Source: Planctomycetota bacterium (GTDB lineage: Bacteria > Planctomycetota > SZUA-567 > H5-PLA8). From it: a stretch of DNA of 64,000 nt. Location of the stretch: the NCBI GenBank assembly GCA_027493525.1, contig JAOSKN010000002.1, positions 2,532,279-2,596,278 on the forward strand, in the 5' to 3' direction. The notes under the pieces were generated by a model that saw only the letters and a program-made list of their open reading frames with translations, was not told the DNA's origin and made no database searches. The position numbers and the translations under genes are program-made. The number at the start of each line of letters is the position of its first letter. Position 1 is the first letter of the stretch. Shown here piece by piece: positions 35,957-44,558 of the stretch.

Positions 35957-37813
35957 ATGCGCCTGCTGCTGCTGTTGGCCTGCCTGCCGGGGGCGTTTGC
36001 CGCGCGCGCGGCGACGCTGGGCGTCGGCCCGGGCCAGCCCTACGCGCGTATCATGGACGCCTACAAGGCCGCCAAGGACGGGGACACCATCGCCGTTCTG
36101 CCGCTGCCCAACGGGCAGGCCTACAAGGCCGAGGAACTCCAGGTCAAGAAGGCCCGCCTGCGCTTCGTGGCGCTGCGCAAGCCGGGCGAGCCCCGCGTCA
36201 AGATCGACGGAAGCGGCGGCAACTACGAGGGCGTCGAACCGCACCCGCGCGCGATCTTTCAGTTCAACCCCGGAGCCGACGGCTGCCTGGTTGAAGGTTT
36301 TGAACTCTTCAAGGCCCACAACAGCACGGCCAACGGCGCGGGCGTGCGCGTTAATGAAGCCAGCCACGTCACGATCCGCGATTGCGAGATCCGCGATTGC
36401 GACATGGGCATGATGGCCAACGGCGACGTGCGCAAAGGGACGATGGCCAACCTGCGCGTCGAGTTCTGCGAAGTCCACCACAACGGCGACGACGGCAAGC
36501 CGGGACTCAACCACAACTTCTACCTGGGCGGCACCAGCGTCACGCTCCACGGCTGCGACGTCCATCACCCCACCACCGGGCACAACGTCAAGAGCCGCGC
36601 GCACCACACCCGCGTGGAGTTCTGCTTCGTCCACGACTCGCTGAACCGCGAATTCGATCTCGTCGACGGGCACCAGAACACCGAGGCGCCAAACAGCGAC
36701 GCGGTCCTGCTGGGGAACCTCGTGGTCAAGAGCCCGAACTGCGACAACGGCGGCACGATCCACTTCGGCCAGGACGTCGGGAGCCCTCACAACGGGCGGC
36801 TGTACCTGGTCCACAACACGATCGTGACGTACTCGCGCGCGCCGGTGGTGACCCTATCGGCGGCCGGCGCGAGCCTGAGCGTGCTGAACAATGTCGTCTG
36901 GCAGGCCGACACGACGGGCAAGGAACTGGTCCTGGCGGCGAGTTCGGGCGGCGGCAAGGTGGAGCGCTCCGAGGGCCGCAACAACTGGTTCGGCCCGCGC
37001 GCGCAACTGCCCGCGGCGGGCCTGGCGGCGGCGGGGAACTACCTCGCGCCGGGCGCCGAGCGCCCGCCCTTCGTCGATCCGGCCAAGTACGATTACCGGC
37101 TTGGCGCTTCCAACCCGCTGCTCGTGGACGTGGGGCTCGACCTGAAGGAGCTCGTCCTGCCGGGCGTGCCCGGCGGCCCGCCGGCCGAGGCGCTGGAACT
37201 GCGGCACTACATCCACCCGCTCCAGACCGAACCGCGCGCGATATCGGGCCACCCCGACTTGGGCGCCTACGAACTGGGCGCCGGGCAGGGGCAGGCCGTG
37301 GCGTCGGCTTCGCGGACCGCGGAGGCCCCGGCCCCCACGGCTCAGGCACGGGCTTCGAAGACCCCGGCCGCGTCCGAGGGGCCGCCCGTCGACGCCAAGG
37401 CCCAGGCGGCGCTGAGGCTGCGCTGGCGGGAGCGCTTGGTCGCGCGCGTGGCCCAGGGCGTCAAGGACGGCGCGCGCCCGCGCGCGTACCTGAGCCTCTT
37501 CGGAGACAAGGCCGAAGCGGTCAAGATCCAGGGCGCCGACCAAGAGGGCCTGCAACTCGCCTACAACGGCAACCAGATGGCCTGGACCTGGAAGCAGGTC
37601 CAGGACGCGGACCTCTTGGGACTGGCGCAGGTGTACTGCGAGCCCGAGCGCGCCCCCGACAACCTGCTCCTGGGGAGCTTCCTCTGGATGGCCGGACGCA
37701 ACGGCATCGCGGACGAGCACTTCGCCAAGGCGCGCTTGGGCGGGGCGGAGGGCGTTGAAGAGGTGCAGGAAGAACTGCGCGCGATCTTCCCCGCCGGCGC
37801 GCCGCATCCGTAG
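35957..37813 (+). CDS. Secreted beta-helix protein with C-terminal accessory domain
   Basis: 618 residues; ATG at 35957 directly follows an in-frame GTG. Signal peptide MRLLLLLACLPGAFAARA. The PbH1 right-handed beta-helix covers residues ~25-320 (YARIMDAYKAAKDGDTIAVLP at its entry, then coils such as SHVTIRDCEIRDCDMGM and VEFCEVHHNGDDG). Next come a strand-rich cap with HPDLGAYELG, a ~60-residue Ala/Pro/Thr linker, and a helical C-terminal domain of ~130 residues of unknown type. It probably binds or cleaves surface polysaccharide; no catalytic set is identified. Confidence 0.78.
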   Translation: MRLLLLLACLPGAFAARAATLGVGPGQPYARIMDAYKAAKDGDTIAVLPLPNGQAYKAEELQVKKARLRFVALRKPGEPRVKIDGSGGNYEGVEPHPRAIFQFNPGADGCLVEGFELFKAHNSTANGAGVRVNEASHVTIRDCEIRDCDMGMMANGDVRKGTMANLRVEFCEVHHNGDDGKPGLNHNFYLGGTSVTLHGCDVHHPTTGHNVKSRAHHTRVEFCFVHDSLNREFDLVDGHQNTEAPNSDAVLLGNLVVKSPNCDNGGTIHFGQDVGSPHNGRLYLVHNTIVTYSRAPVVTLSAAGASLSVLNNVVWQADTTGKELVLAASSGGGKVERSEGRNNWFGPRAQLPAAGLAAAGNYLAPGAERPPFVDPAKYDYRLGASNPLLVDVGLDLKELVLPGVPGGPPAEALELRHYIHPLQTEPRAISGHPDLGAYELGAGQGQAVASASRTAEAPAPTAQARASKTPAASEGPPVDAKAQAALRLRWRERLVARVAQGVKDGARPRAYLSLFGDKAEAVKIQGADQEGLQLAYNGNQMAWTWKQVQDADLLGLAQVYCEPERAPDNLLLGSFLWMAGRNGIADEHFAKARLGGAEGVEEVQEELRAIFPAGAPHP

Positions 37814-37895
37814 CCCCGCGTTCCCCACTGGCATTCCTCGATCCCCGGCCTAAACTAATGGGTCCAGGCATTCACGCCGGACGAGGACTCTGGAC

Positions 37896-39632
37896 ATGAA
37901 ACTTGAGTGGTTCCGCGATCACCAGAGCAAGCTCTGGTACATCGTCGCGCCCCTGGTGATCCTGAGCATGGTGCTCTTCACGCCCACCGGCAAAGAAGAC
38001 GGCGGCGGCGGCGTGACGGGCCCCACGGGCACGTTCGTGAGCATGGAAGGCAAGACGCATACCGTTTCGCCGACCGAACTCTTCACCATGCGCAGGCTCC
38101 TGACGCAATTCAGCCCGCCCCAGGCGGCGAATCAGGGGTACCTTTCGCGCGAGGCGCTGCACCACCGCATGAAGTGCCAGCTCGTGCGCGACATGGGCTT
38201 CGAGGTCGGCAAGAAGGAGCTGACCGAGTCGATCCGCAACCAGATCAAGGGCCGAACCGGCAAGGACGAGGTCACCCCGCAGCGCTACGAGACGATGCTG
38301 GGCCGCATGGAGATGAGCAAGGGCGAATTCGAGGATCTGGTGCTCGACTTCGAGCTGCTGGGCAAGTTCGACGACGTGATGCGCCTGGCCAGCATCTCCG
38401 ACGCCGACCTCTACGTCTTCTACTGCATGCAGAAGGAGAAAGTGAGGCTGCTCTACAAGCCCGTCCGCGCGACCGAATACCTGAGCCAGGTCGAGAAGCC
38501 CAGCGCCGAGGACCTGCAGGCCTACTACGAGAAGAACAAGGACCTGCCGGCCACGCGCAGCGGCTCGCTCTACACCGAAGCCCGGCTCTCCGCCGACGCG
38601 CTCTTCATCGGCTCCGAGGACATCGACAAGCTCATCGCGCCCGCCGACAAGGACCTCGAGGAGTATTACGAGAAGTACCGCACCCTGTTCTGGCCTGACG
38701 ACAAGGGCGGCTTCAAGCCTTTCGCGGACGTGAAGGACGACGTGGCCAAGCGTTACAAGAAGGACAAGCGCGGCAAGACCGCCGACGAGCAGTTCGAGAA
38801 GTGGGGCAAGGAACTCGCCGAGGAGATGGCCAAGCTGAAACCCGAGGCCGGCGAGTTCGACTGGGCGGGCTTCGCCAAGGCCCGCGGACTGACTTGGTGG
38901 CGGACCAAGCCCCTGACCCAGGCCGAGTACCGGGACGGCAAGGAAGAGGTGTCGGCGGAGAATTTCAAGGGCGCGGTGAACCTGTACCGCATGGCCGAGA
39001 AGGCCGCGGATGAGGAGGAAGAGAAGCTGCGCGCGGCGGAGCGCGACAAACTCCAGGCGCCGCGCCGGATCAATCACTTCACCGATAACGAGGGCTTCGT
39101 GGCCCTGCGCATCGCCTCGTTCGACCCCCAGCGCCTCAAGACGCTCGAAGAGGCGAAGGACCTGATCGAGAAGAACCTGATCGTGGACCGTGCCTGCGAC
39201 AAGGCCCGCGAAGCCGCCGAGGCGCTCAAGGAGAAGTGGGCCGCCGGCGAAGAGCTGCCCGACCCCAAGAACCTCGAAGACGAGATCTTCGACGAAGCGG
39301 GCACGAACCCGCTGTACCGCGCCTTCCGCGCCAAGCCCCAGCCGGCGGGGACGATCCTCGAGGTCGCCGACGACTTCGATCCCGACGAGGTGAAGAAGGA
39401 TCCCAAGACGCGGCTGCACTACTACCTGGTCGGCTACGCGGTCGAGCGGATCGTGCCGGCGTGGGAGGCCTTCGAGAAGGACTCCACCTTCAACCGCACG
39501 CAGCGGCGGATCGACTTGACGCCGTATTACCAGTACTATCAGCGCCAGTCGGCCCAGGAATACCTGATCAAGATCGGCAAGCCCCGCACCACCGGCCCGA
39601 AGGATCCGCCGCTCTACTCCCGGGGGTCCTGA
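37896..39632 (+). CDS. PpiD/SurA-like membrane-anchored periplasmic chaperone
   Basis: 578 residues. A short basic N-terminus precedes one membrane helix (LWYIVAPLVILSMVLFTP), followed by a periplasmic body rich in charged helices. The segment LSREALHHRMKCQLVRDMGFEVGKKELTESI with the following KGEFEDLVLDFELLGKF resembles the N-terminal chaperone domain of SurA/PpiD. The region HFTDNEGFVALRIASFDPQRLKTLEEAKDLI resembles the end of that family. A canonical parvulin isomerase domain is not obvious, so it may be chaperone-only. It stands 28 nt before the histidine kinase gene, probably one operon. Confidence 0.65.
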   Translation: MKLEWFRDHQSKLWYIVAPLVILSMVLFTPTGKEDGGGGVTGPTGTFVSMEGKTHTVSPTELFTMRRLLTQFSPPQAANQGYLSREALHHRMKCQLVRDMGFEVGKKELTESIRNQIKGRTGKDEVTPQRYETMLGRMEMSKGEFEDLVLDFELLGKFDDVMRLASISDADLYVFYCMQKEKVRLLYKPVRATEYLSQVEKPSAEDLQAYYEKNKDLPATRSGSLYTEARLSADALFIGSEDIDKLIAPADKDLEEYYEKYRTLFWPDDKGGFKPFADVKDDVAKRYKKDKRGKTADEQFEKWGKELAEEMAKLKPEAGEFDWAGFAKARGLTWWRTKPLTQAEYRDGKEEVSAENFKGAVNLYRMAEKAADEEEEKLRAAERDKLQAPRRINHFTDNEGFVALRIASFDPQRLKTLEEAKDLIEKNLIVDRACDKAREAAEALKEKWAAGEELPDPKNLEDEIFDEAGTNPLYRAFRAKPQPAGTILEVADDFDPDEVKKDPKTRLHYYLVGYAVERIVPAWEAFEKDSTFNRTQRRIDLTPYYQYYQRQSAQEYLIKIGKPRTTGPKDPPLYSRGS

Positions 39633-39743
39633 CGCCCGCGGGCCCTGACCGGAGCGCGTCGTGAGCGACCGTTACCAGCGCATCTTCGAGCACGCCGGCT
39701 GCGGCGTGCTCATGCTGGACCTCGAAGGCCGCATCCTCGATTT

Positions 39744-41216
39744 GTAACCGTTCAGTCCCCTATGAAGGCTCATTTTTTACGTCACGCCATCCGATACTGT
39801 ATGTGTGCGCGACCTTAAACCCAACCCGGCTTGTCCGAATTGCGCGGTGCTCCTGGCGCGGATCGAAGAATTGGAAGCCAAGCTGGAGCGGCTTTCCGAG
39901 CGCTTGAACCAGAATTCCTCGAACTCTTCCAAACCACCGTCGTCCGATGCGCCCTGGCAGAAGCCTCCAGCCGCCAAGAAGCCGAGCGGCCGCAAACCCG
40001 GCGGACAACCCGGACATCCGGGCCATCACCGTGTACGTTTGCCGCCCGAACGGGTCACGCACGTGGTCCATTACGTGCCGCACGTATGTGCGGAATGCCA
40101 AGCCCCCTTGTCTAAGCGGCCAGGGCCACACGATCCGCCTCCGACTTGGCATCAAGTCGCGGAGTTGCCGCCGCAGCCGGCCGAAATCACCGAATACCAG
40201 GGGCACGCACGCACCTGTCCGTGCTGCGGCTGCCGCACCCGCGCGGAGATTCCGCCGGAGATTCAAGCCCATGCGCTGGGTCCCAACCTGGCGGCGGCGT
40301 TGTCGTATCTGAGTGGGCGTGGCCACGCCAGCAAGCGCAACGTCCAGGAACTCGCCGAGACCGTCTTTGGGGTCCCGCTATCCCTGGGCACGGTGATCAA
40401 GCTCGAACACGAGATGAGCGGCGCGCTGGAAGGGCCTCACGCGCAGGCGCTGGCGGCCGTGCGTGGGGCGGCTTTCAAAAACGTGGATGAAACCGGCTGG
40501 GCGAAGGGTGGCAAGCTGTGTTGGCTGTGGGTGGCAGCCACGCGGAGCGTCGCAGCCTTTCAAATTCACGCCCACCGGGGTAAGGACGGCCTGAAGGCGT
40601 TGCTGGGGGCGTGTTGCGGCATCCTCGGCTCCGACCGCTGGGGCGCCTACGCGCACCTGCCGCCGCGGCAGCGGCAAATTTGCTGGGCGCACCTCAAGCG
40701 CGATTTTCAGAAGTTGATCGACCTGGGATCCGCGACACAACCGCTCGGCCGAGCGGGCCGCAAGACCGCCCGAGCGGTCTTTGCGGCCTGGAAGGATTTC
40801 AAAGACCGGCGTTGCGACCGTGCCGCGCTACACGTGCGGTTGCAACCGATACGCCTGCGTTTCCAGAGAACGCTCCGGCTCGGAAGCAGGGGCGCGGACC
40901 CCAAAACCAAGCGCTTTTGCAGACGCGTGCTGAAAGTCTACGACGCGCTGTGGACCTTCGCGGCCGTCGAAGGCATCGAACCGACCAACAACCACGCCGA
41001 ACGGATGTTGCGTCCGGCGGTGCTGTGGCGCAAAGGGAGCTTCGGCAATCACAGTACCGCAGGCTGCCGTTTCACCGAACGGATCTTGACCACCGTGCAG
41101 ACCTTGCGTTTGCAAAAGCGTCCCATCCTTGACTATCTGCGCAGGGCCTTGGCTGCTCACCGCACCGGCGCAAAGGCTCCGGCATTCCTTGCAGCGGTAG
41201 GGAACTGAACGGTTAC
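39744..41216 (+). mobile_element. IS66-family insertion sequence, complete, single-transposase type
   Basis: 1473 bp bounded by GTAACCGTTCAGTCCCCT and its inverted copy (one mismatch in 18), flanked by the 8-bp direct repeat CTCGATTT (39736-39743 and 41217-41224). The 8-bp duplication and GTAA ends are typical of IS66. Only one transposase gene is present, with no tnpA or tnpB helper genes, like the ISBst12 subgroup. The intact ends and identical target copies suggest a recent insertion. Confidence 0.95.
39805..41208 (+). CDS. IS66-family transposase (TnpC type)
   Basis: 467 residues from a GTG at 39805. N-terminal coiled coil (LLARIEELEAKLERLSERL) and the IS66 signature NSSNSSKPPSSD are followed by the linker GRKPGGQPGHPGHHR, a four-Cys zinc element (CAECQAPL / CPCCGCRT), and the catalytic DDE domain (NVDETGW, GSDRWGAY, EPTNNHAERMLRP). 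All catalytic acids are present and the frame is unbroken, so it should be active. It ends 8 nt inside the right terminus. Confidence 0.96.
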   Translation: MRDLKPNPACPNCAVLLARIEELEAKLERLSERLNQNSSNSSKPPSSDAPWQKPPAAKKPSGRKPGGQPGHPGHHRVRLPPERVTHVVHYVPHVCAECQAPLSKRPGPHDPPPTWHQVAELPPQPAEITEYQGHARTCPCCGCRTRAEIPPEIQAHALGPNLAAALSYLSGRGHASKRNVQELAETVFGVPLSLGTVIKLEHEMSGALEGPHAQALAAVRGAAFKNVDETGWAKGGKLCWLWVAATRSVAAFQIHAHRGKDGLKALLGACCGILGSDRWGAYAHLPPRQRQICWAHLKRDFQKLIDLGSATQPLGRAGRKTARAVFAAWKDFKDRRCDRAALHVRLQPIRLRFQRTLRLGSRGADPKTKRFCRRVLKVYDALWTFAAVEGIEPTNNHAERMLRPAVLWRKGSFGNHSTAGCRFTERILTTVQTLRLQKRPILDYLRRALAAHRTGAKAPAFLAAVGN

Positions 41217-43076
41217 CTCGATTTCAATCCCGCCGCCACGCGCCTGATCGGGCGCGTCCGCGGCTCGATGCTCCACGCCATGCTCGACGACCTGCTGCGC
41301 CTGCGCCTGCGGGGGGGGCTGCGCGAGAAGCTGCGCCTGCTGGAGCAGCTCGGGCACATGACCCTCGAGGCGCGGCTGGGGCGCGAGGGCGACGGGGCCG
41401 ACGTGATCCTCGACTGCTCGCTGGTGCCGTGGAAGGACGAGCCGTCGGTCATGGCGATCCTGCGCGAACTCTCCCCGCGCGAGCAGGGCGACCGGGAGCG
41501 CGAGTGGCTGCGCCACGCCGTCGCCGCGCAGCAGCGCGCCGGCCGGCGCTACGTCTACCGCGTGCGCCCCGACGGCGCGGCCGAGCCGCTGGCCGGCGAA
41601 GCGGCGCCCGCCGACTTCGCGGCGCTCTTCGCGCGCTCCGTGCTCCGCCCGCACCTGGAACGCGCGCTGGACGGCGAGCGCGTCCGGATTCCCGCCGAGT
41701 GGTTCCGCCCCGCCGGCGCCGAGGCCCCGGAACGGCTGCTGAGCATCGAGATGCTGCCCGTCGGCGAAGGCGGCGGGCGCGCCGAGGACGTGCTGGCCCT
41801 GGTCGAGGACATCACCGAGCGGCGGCTGGAGGAAGAGGCGGCGTTCCGGGACGAATTGCGCTCGGCCCTGGCGCTCTTTTCCGGCGCGCTGCTGGGCGAG
41901 TTCAACAACTTCCTGGGCGTGATCATGGCGCAGGCGTCGGCGCTGCGCCTTTCCACCGGCGGGCGGCTCGCGCCGCCGGCCGCCGGGGCGATCCTGGACG
42001 CGGCCGAAGAGGCCGCCGCGCTCCTGCGCCGCTGCGCCGAACTGGGCCTGCAAACCGAATCCCAGACGCGCCTGATCGACCTTAACGCGGCGGTGAAGGA
42101 GGCCGCGCGGCTCCTCAGCCATCTCCTTGCCGGCCGCGTGCGGGTGCAGCTCGAGCTGGCCGACGAACTGCCGCGCATCCGCGGGAACGAGGCGCTGCTG
42201 CGCGCGATGCTCCTGGCCCTGGGCCGGCTGGCGGAGCAGGCGATGCCGGCCGGGGGCACGCTGAGCCTGCGCACGGCGGCGCTGGAGCCCGCGGGGCCGG
42301 CCTCGCCTCCCGCCGCGGCGCTCACCGTCGGCGACACCGGCATGGGCATGGACCCGCTGGTCCGCGCCGAGGCGCTGAAGTCATTGCTGCCGGCGACCGG
42401 CTCGGGGCTGGGCGATCCGCTGGACCTGGCCATCGCGCGCGCGGTGATCCGGCGGCATCGCGGGCAGGTGGACCTCGAGAGCGCGCCCGGGCGCGGCACG
42501 GTCTGGAAGATCGTCCTGCCGGGCGAGGAAGCGCGCCCGAACCTGAGCGGGCCCGAACCGCACCGCCGCACGCCCGCCGACAGCGGCGAGGCCGTCCAGG
42601 CGCTGGCGCGGGTCGCCGGCGACGCGCGGCTGGGTTCGGGCGAGGCGCCGCTGGCCCCGGCCCACGTGCCGGTCCTGGAGCCGCCGGGCAGCGGCTGGAT
42701 CCTCGTGGTGGACGACGAGGAGAACTTCCGCGACTACGTCCGCGGCGTGCTGAACCAGAACGGCTTCGAGGTGGCGTGCGCCTGCGACGGGCGCGAGGCC
42801 TGCGAGATCTTCCAGGAAGACCCGGGCCGCTACGCGCTGGCGATCCTGGACGCGTACATGCCGCGCATGGGCGGGCTCGAGACGTACCTGCGCATGCAGG
42901 TGCTGCGGCCGGACCTGCCGGTGCTCTTCGTGAGCGGGTTCGTGCGCGGCCCCAGCCGGCACGCGCTGCTGGCGGGCTGCCCGGGGCAGGCGGAGGTGGT
43001 GCTCAAGCCCTTCGGCGAGGACCGCCTGCTGGAGGCGGTGCGGCGGCTGCTGAAGGGCGGGAAGGTCCGCGCCTGA

Positions 43077-43592
43077 TCAGCGTTTCGGGCCGAAGCGCTT
43101 GAGGAACTGGCGGTAGACCGGCGCGGGGACGTACTGCTTCACGACCTTGGGCCAGCCCTTCGGCCCGACCAGCCCCTTCACGAAACTCGAGGAGAGTTCC
43201 GCCAGCTCGCGCGGCGGGATCAGGAAGACCGTGGAGAGCCCCGGCGCCATGTCGCCGTTGATGTGCCGCATGGTCTTCTCGTACTCGAAGTCGTGGGCCG
43301 TGCGCACGCCCCGCAGGATGTAGGACGCGCCGATGGAGCGGGCGTAGTCGACCAGGAAGCGGCTCTCGAAGCGGTCGATGGACACGTTGCGGATGCGGGC
43401 GGTGCAGCGGCGCAGCGCGTCGAGCCGTTCGTCGAGCGTGAAGGTGTACTGCTTGCCCGGGTTGGTGCCGATGGCGACGACGAGGCGGTCGAAGAGGCGC
43501 GCGCCTTCTCGGATCATGAACATGTGGCCTTCGGTGACCGGGTCGAAGGAGCCGGCATAGACGGCGCGGCGGCGCGTGGAGTCGCGGGGCAT
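43077..43592 (-). CDS. coaD: Phosphopantetheine adenylyltransferase
   Basis: 171 residues from ATG 43592 (MPRDSTRRRAVYAGSFDP). CoaD motifs: AVYAGSFDPVTEGHMFMI (TxGH nucleotidyl-transfer motif), RGVRTAHDFEYE, and the C-terminal ELSSSFVKGLV in the place of ISSSxVR. It catalyses the fourth step of coenzyme A synthesis in the cytoplasm. Its stop codon abuts the stop of the convergent kinase gene with no gap. It is separated from the signalling cluster upstream by a terminator-like hairpin. Confidence 0.95.
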   Translation of the reverse strand: MPRDSTRRRAVYAGSFDPVTEGHMFMIREGARLFDRLVVAIGTNPGKQYTFTLDERLDALRRCTARIRNVSIDRFESRFLVDYARSIGASYILRGVRTAHDFEYEKTMRHINGDMAPGLSTVFLIPPRELAELSSSFVKGLVGPKGWPKVVKQYVPAPVYRQFLKRFGPKR

Positions 43593-43645
43593 GTCAGGAG
43601 TGTAGCGGCAGGCCGAGAGGGCCGCCAGCACGGCGCGGAAAGCAA

Positions 43646-43669
43646 GCGGCGGTCCCGAAGGACCGCCGC
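43646..43669 (-). terminator. Terminator-like hairpin after the partner-switching genes
   Basis: A perfect 10-bp GC stem (GCGGCGGTCC / GGACCGCCGC) carries a TTCG loop on the minus strand and is followed by TTGCTTT. It lies 33 nt past the end of the STAS gene, so it can end the 46.5-43.7 kb transcript before coaD. The T-tract is interrupted, so termination may be partial. Confidence 0.6.
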
Positions 43670-43701
43670 GCGCGCCTGGAACGGAAGCGCTTCGTTCCCG
43701 C

Positions 43702-44055
43702 CTAAAACGCGGCGAGGGCCTCTTTCTGGTTGTCGACGACCTGGAAGATCTGGGTGAGGCCCAGCAGGTCGAAGACTTCGCGGACGTTGCTGGTGGGGTT
43801 CATCAGGACGATGTTGCCGCTGTGCTCCTGGGCTTCGCTGAGCGCGCCGATGAAGACGCCTGCGCCGGCCGAGGAGATGTATTCGACCTTGGAGAGGTCC
43901 ACGACGAGCTTGTAATGGCTCTGGCCGAAGAGTTCGGAGATGGTCTCTTCGAGCTGCTCGAAGGTATGCGCGTCGAGGTAGCCGGAGACGCGGATAACGG
44001 TGACCTGGGGCTTATCCAGGGTTTCCGTTTCAATCGTGAATTCGTCTAACGACAT
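43702..44055 (-). CDS. STAS-domain anti-sigma factor antagonist (RsbV/SpoIIAA-like)
   Basis: 117 residues, a single STAS domain. The phospho-acceptor site is clear: VVDLSKVEYISSAGAGVFIGAL, with Ser in the ISSAGAG loop. Unphosphorylated STAS proteins of this kind bind an RsbW/SpoIIAB-like kinase and free its target. The kinase gene lies 3 nt upstream and a SpoIIE-type phosphatase gene before that, which completes the switch. No sigma factor gene is adjacent. Confidence 0.92.
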   Translation of the reverse strand: MSLDEFTIETETLDKPQVTVIRVSGYLDAHTFEQLEETISELFGQSHYKLVVDLSKVEYISSAGAGVFIGALSEAQEHSGNIVLMNPTSNVREVFDLLGLTQIFQVVDNQKEALAAF

Positions 44056-44058
44056 CGG

Positions 44059-44550
44059 TCAGCGACTCCTTTTGGCCTGACGCTTGAGCTTCCCGCTTTT
44101 AGCTTTGTCGGGCGAATTGTCAACGAACTTGACCAGCCGCAGTTCGTTGCGGGGCCCGGCCTCGAAGCGGTAGTCGACGACGTCCATGATCCTCCGGATC
44201 AGGAAGATGCCGAGGCCGCCGCGGCGGCCCTGGCGGACGTGCTCCTGGATGTCGACATCGGGCACGGAATTGGGGTCGAAGCGTTTTCCGGTATCGTGGA
44301 TGCGGACTTCGAACTGGGTCTCGGCGATGGCGAGCCGGATGCGGATGCGGCAGTCGGGGCCGAACTGCTGCCCGGAGTAGGCGTGCTCCATGACGTTGGC
44401 GACGGCCTCGTCGACGGCCAGGGCCACCAACTGCGCCTCCGCGGGCGGGAAGGGGCCGTCCCCGAGCAGTTCGAGGACCGCGTTGCGGACCTCGGACAGG
44501 TAGGCGGTGTCGTTGCCTACGGTCAGTTCGCGTTCGGCGACCTTGCCCAT
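44059..44550 (-). CDS. RsbW/SpoIIAB-like serine kinase (anti-sigma factor type)
   Basis: 163 residues, GHKL ATPase fold: N-box VDEAVANVMEHAY, G1 IHDTGKRFDP, G2 GGLGIFLIRRIMD. No membrane or sensor domain. It should phosphorylate the neighbouring STAS protein and sequester a partner, classically a sigma factor. The C-terminal ~20 residues are Lys/Arg-rich (KAKSGKLKRQAKRSR), unusual for RsbW, perhaps a contact site. It is 3 nt from the STAS gene and 8 nt from the phosphatase gene, so one operon. Confidence 0.92.
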   Translation of the reverse strand: MGKVAERELTVGNDTAYLSEVRNAVLELLGDGPFPPAEAQLVALAVDEAVANVMEHAYSGQQFGPDCRIRIRLAIAETQFEVRIHDTGKRFDPNSVPDVDIQEHVRQGRRGGLGIFLIRRIMDVVDYRFEAGPRNELRLVKFVDNSPDKAKSGKLKRQAKRSR

Positions 44551-44558
44551 GCTGCCCC

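Larger units (their letters stand above)
39661..43076 (+). pseudogene. Hybrid sensor histidine kinase-like protein, interrupted by IS66-family element
   Basis: A GTG start with RBS GGAGCG begins YQRIFEHAGCGVLMLDLEGRILD, a PAS-like start, cut at 39743. Removing 39744-41224 (element plus one target copy) restores the frame as LEGRILDFNPAATRLIGR, for 644 aa. The kinase core reads ALLGEFNNFLGVIMAQ where active kinases have AHDFNNLL, so the phospho-acceptor His is missing. The N-box Asn residues also appear absent, while DTGMGMDP (G1) remains. A C-terminal receiver is intact (ILVVDDEENF, ILDAYMP, VVLKPF). It was probably already a pseudokinase-receiver protein before the insertion. A start at 41268 could still yield the C-terminal part. 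Confidence 0.88.

Noticed and set aside
39744-41216. Missing tnpA/tnpB as a sign of a broken IS66 element
   Set aside because: A single-transposase subgroup of IS66 exists, and ends, duplication and catalytic residues are intact.
41268-43076. Independent shorter histidine kinase gene
   Set aside because: The frame joins perfectly to 39661-39743 across the insertion, so it is the 3' part of a split gene, though residual expression is possible.
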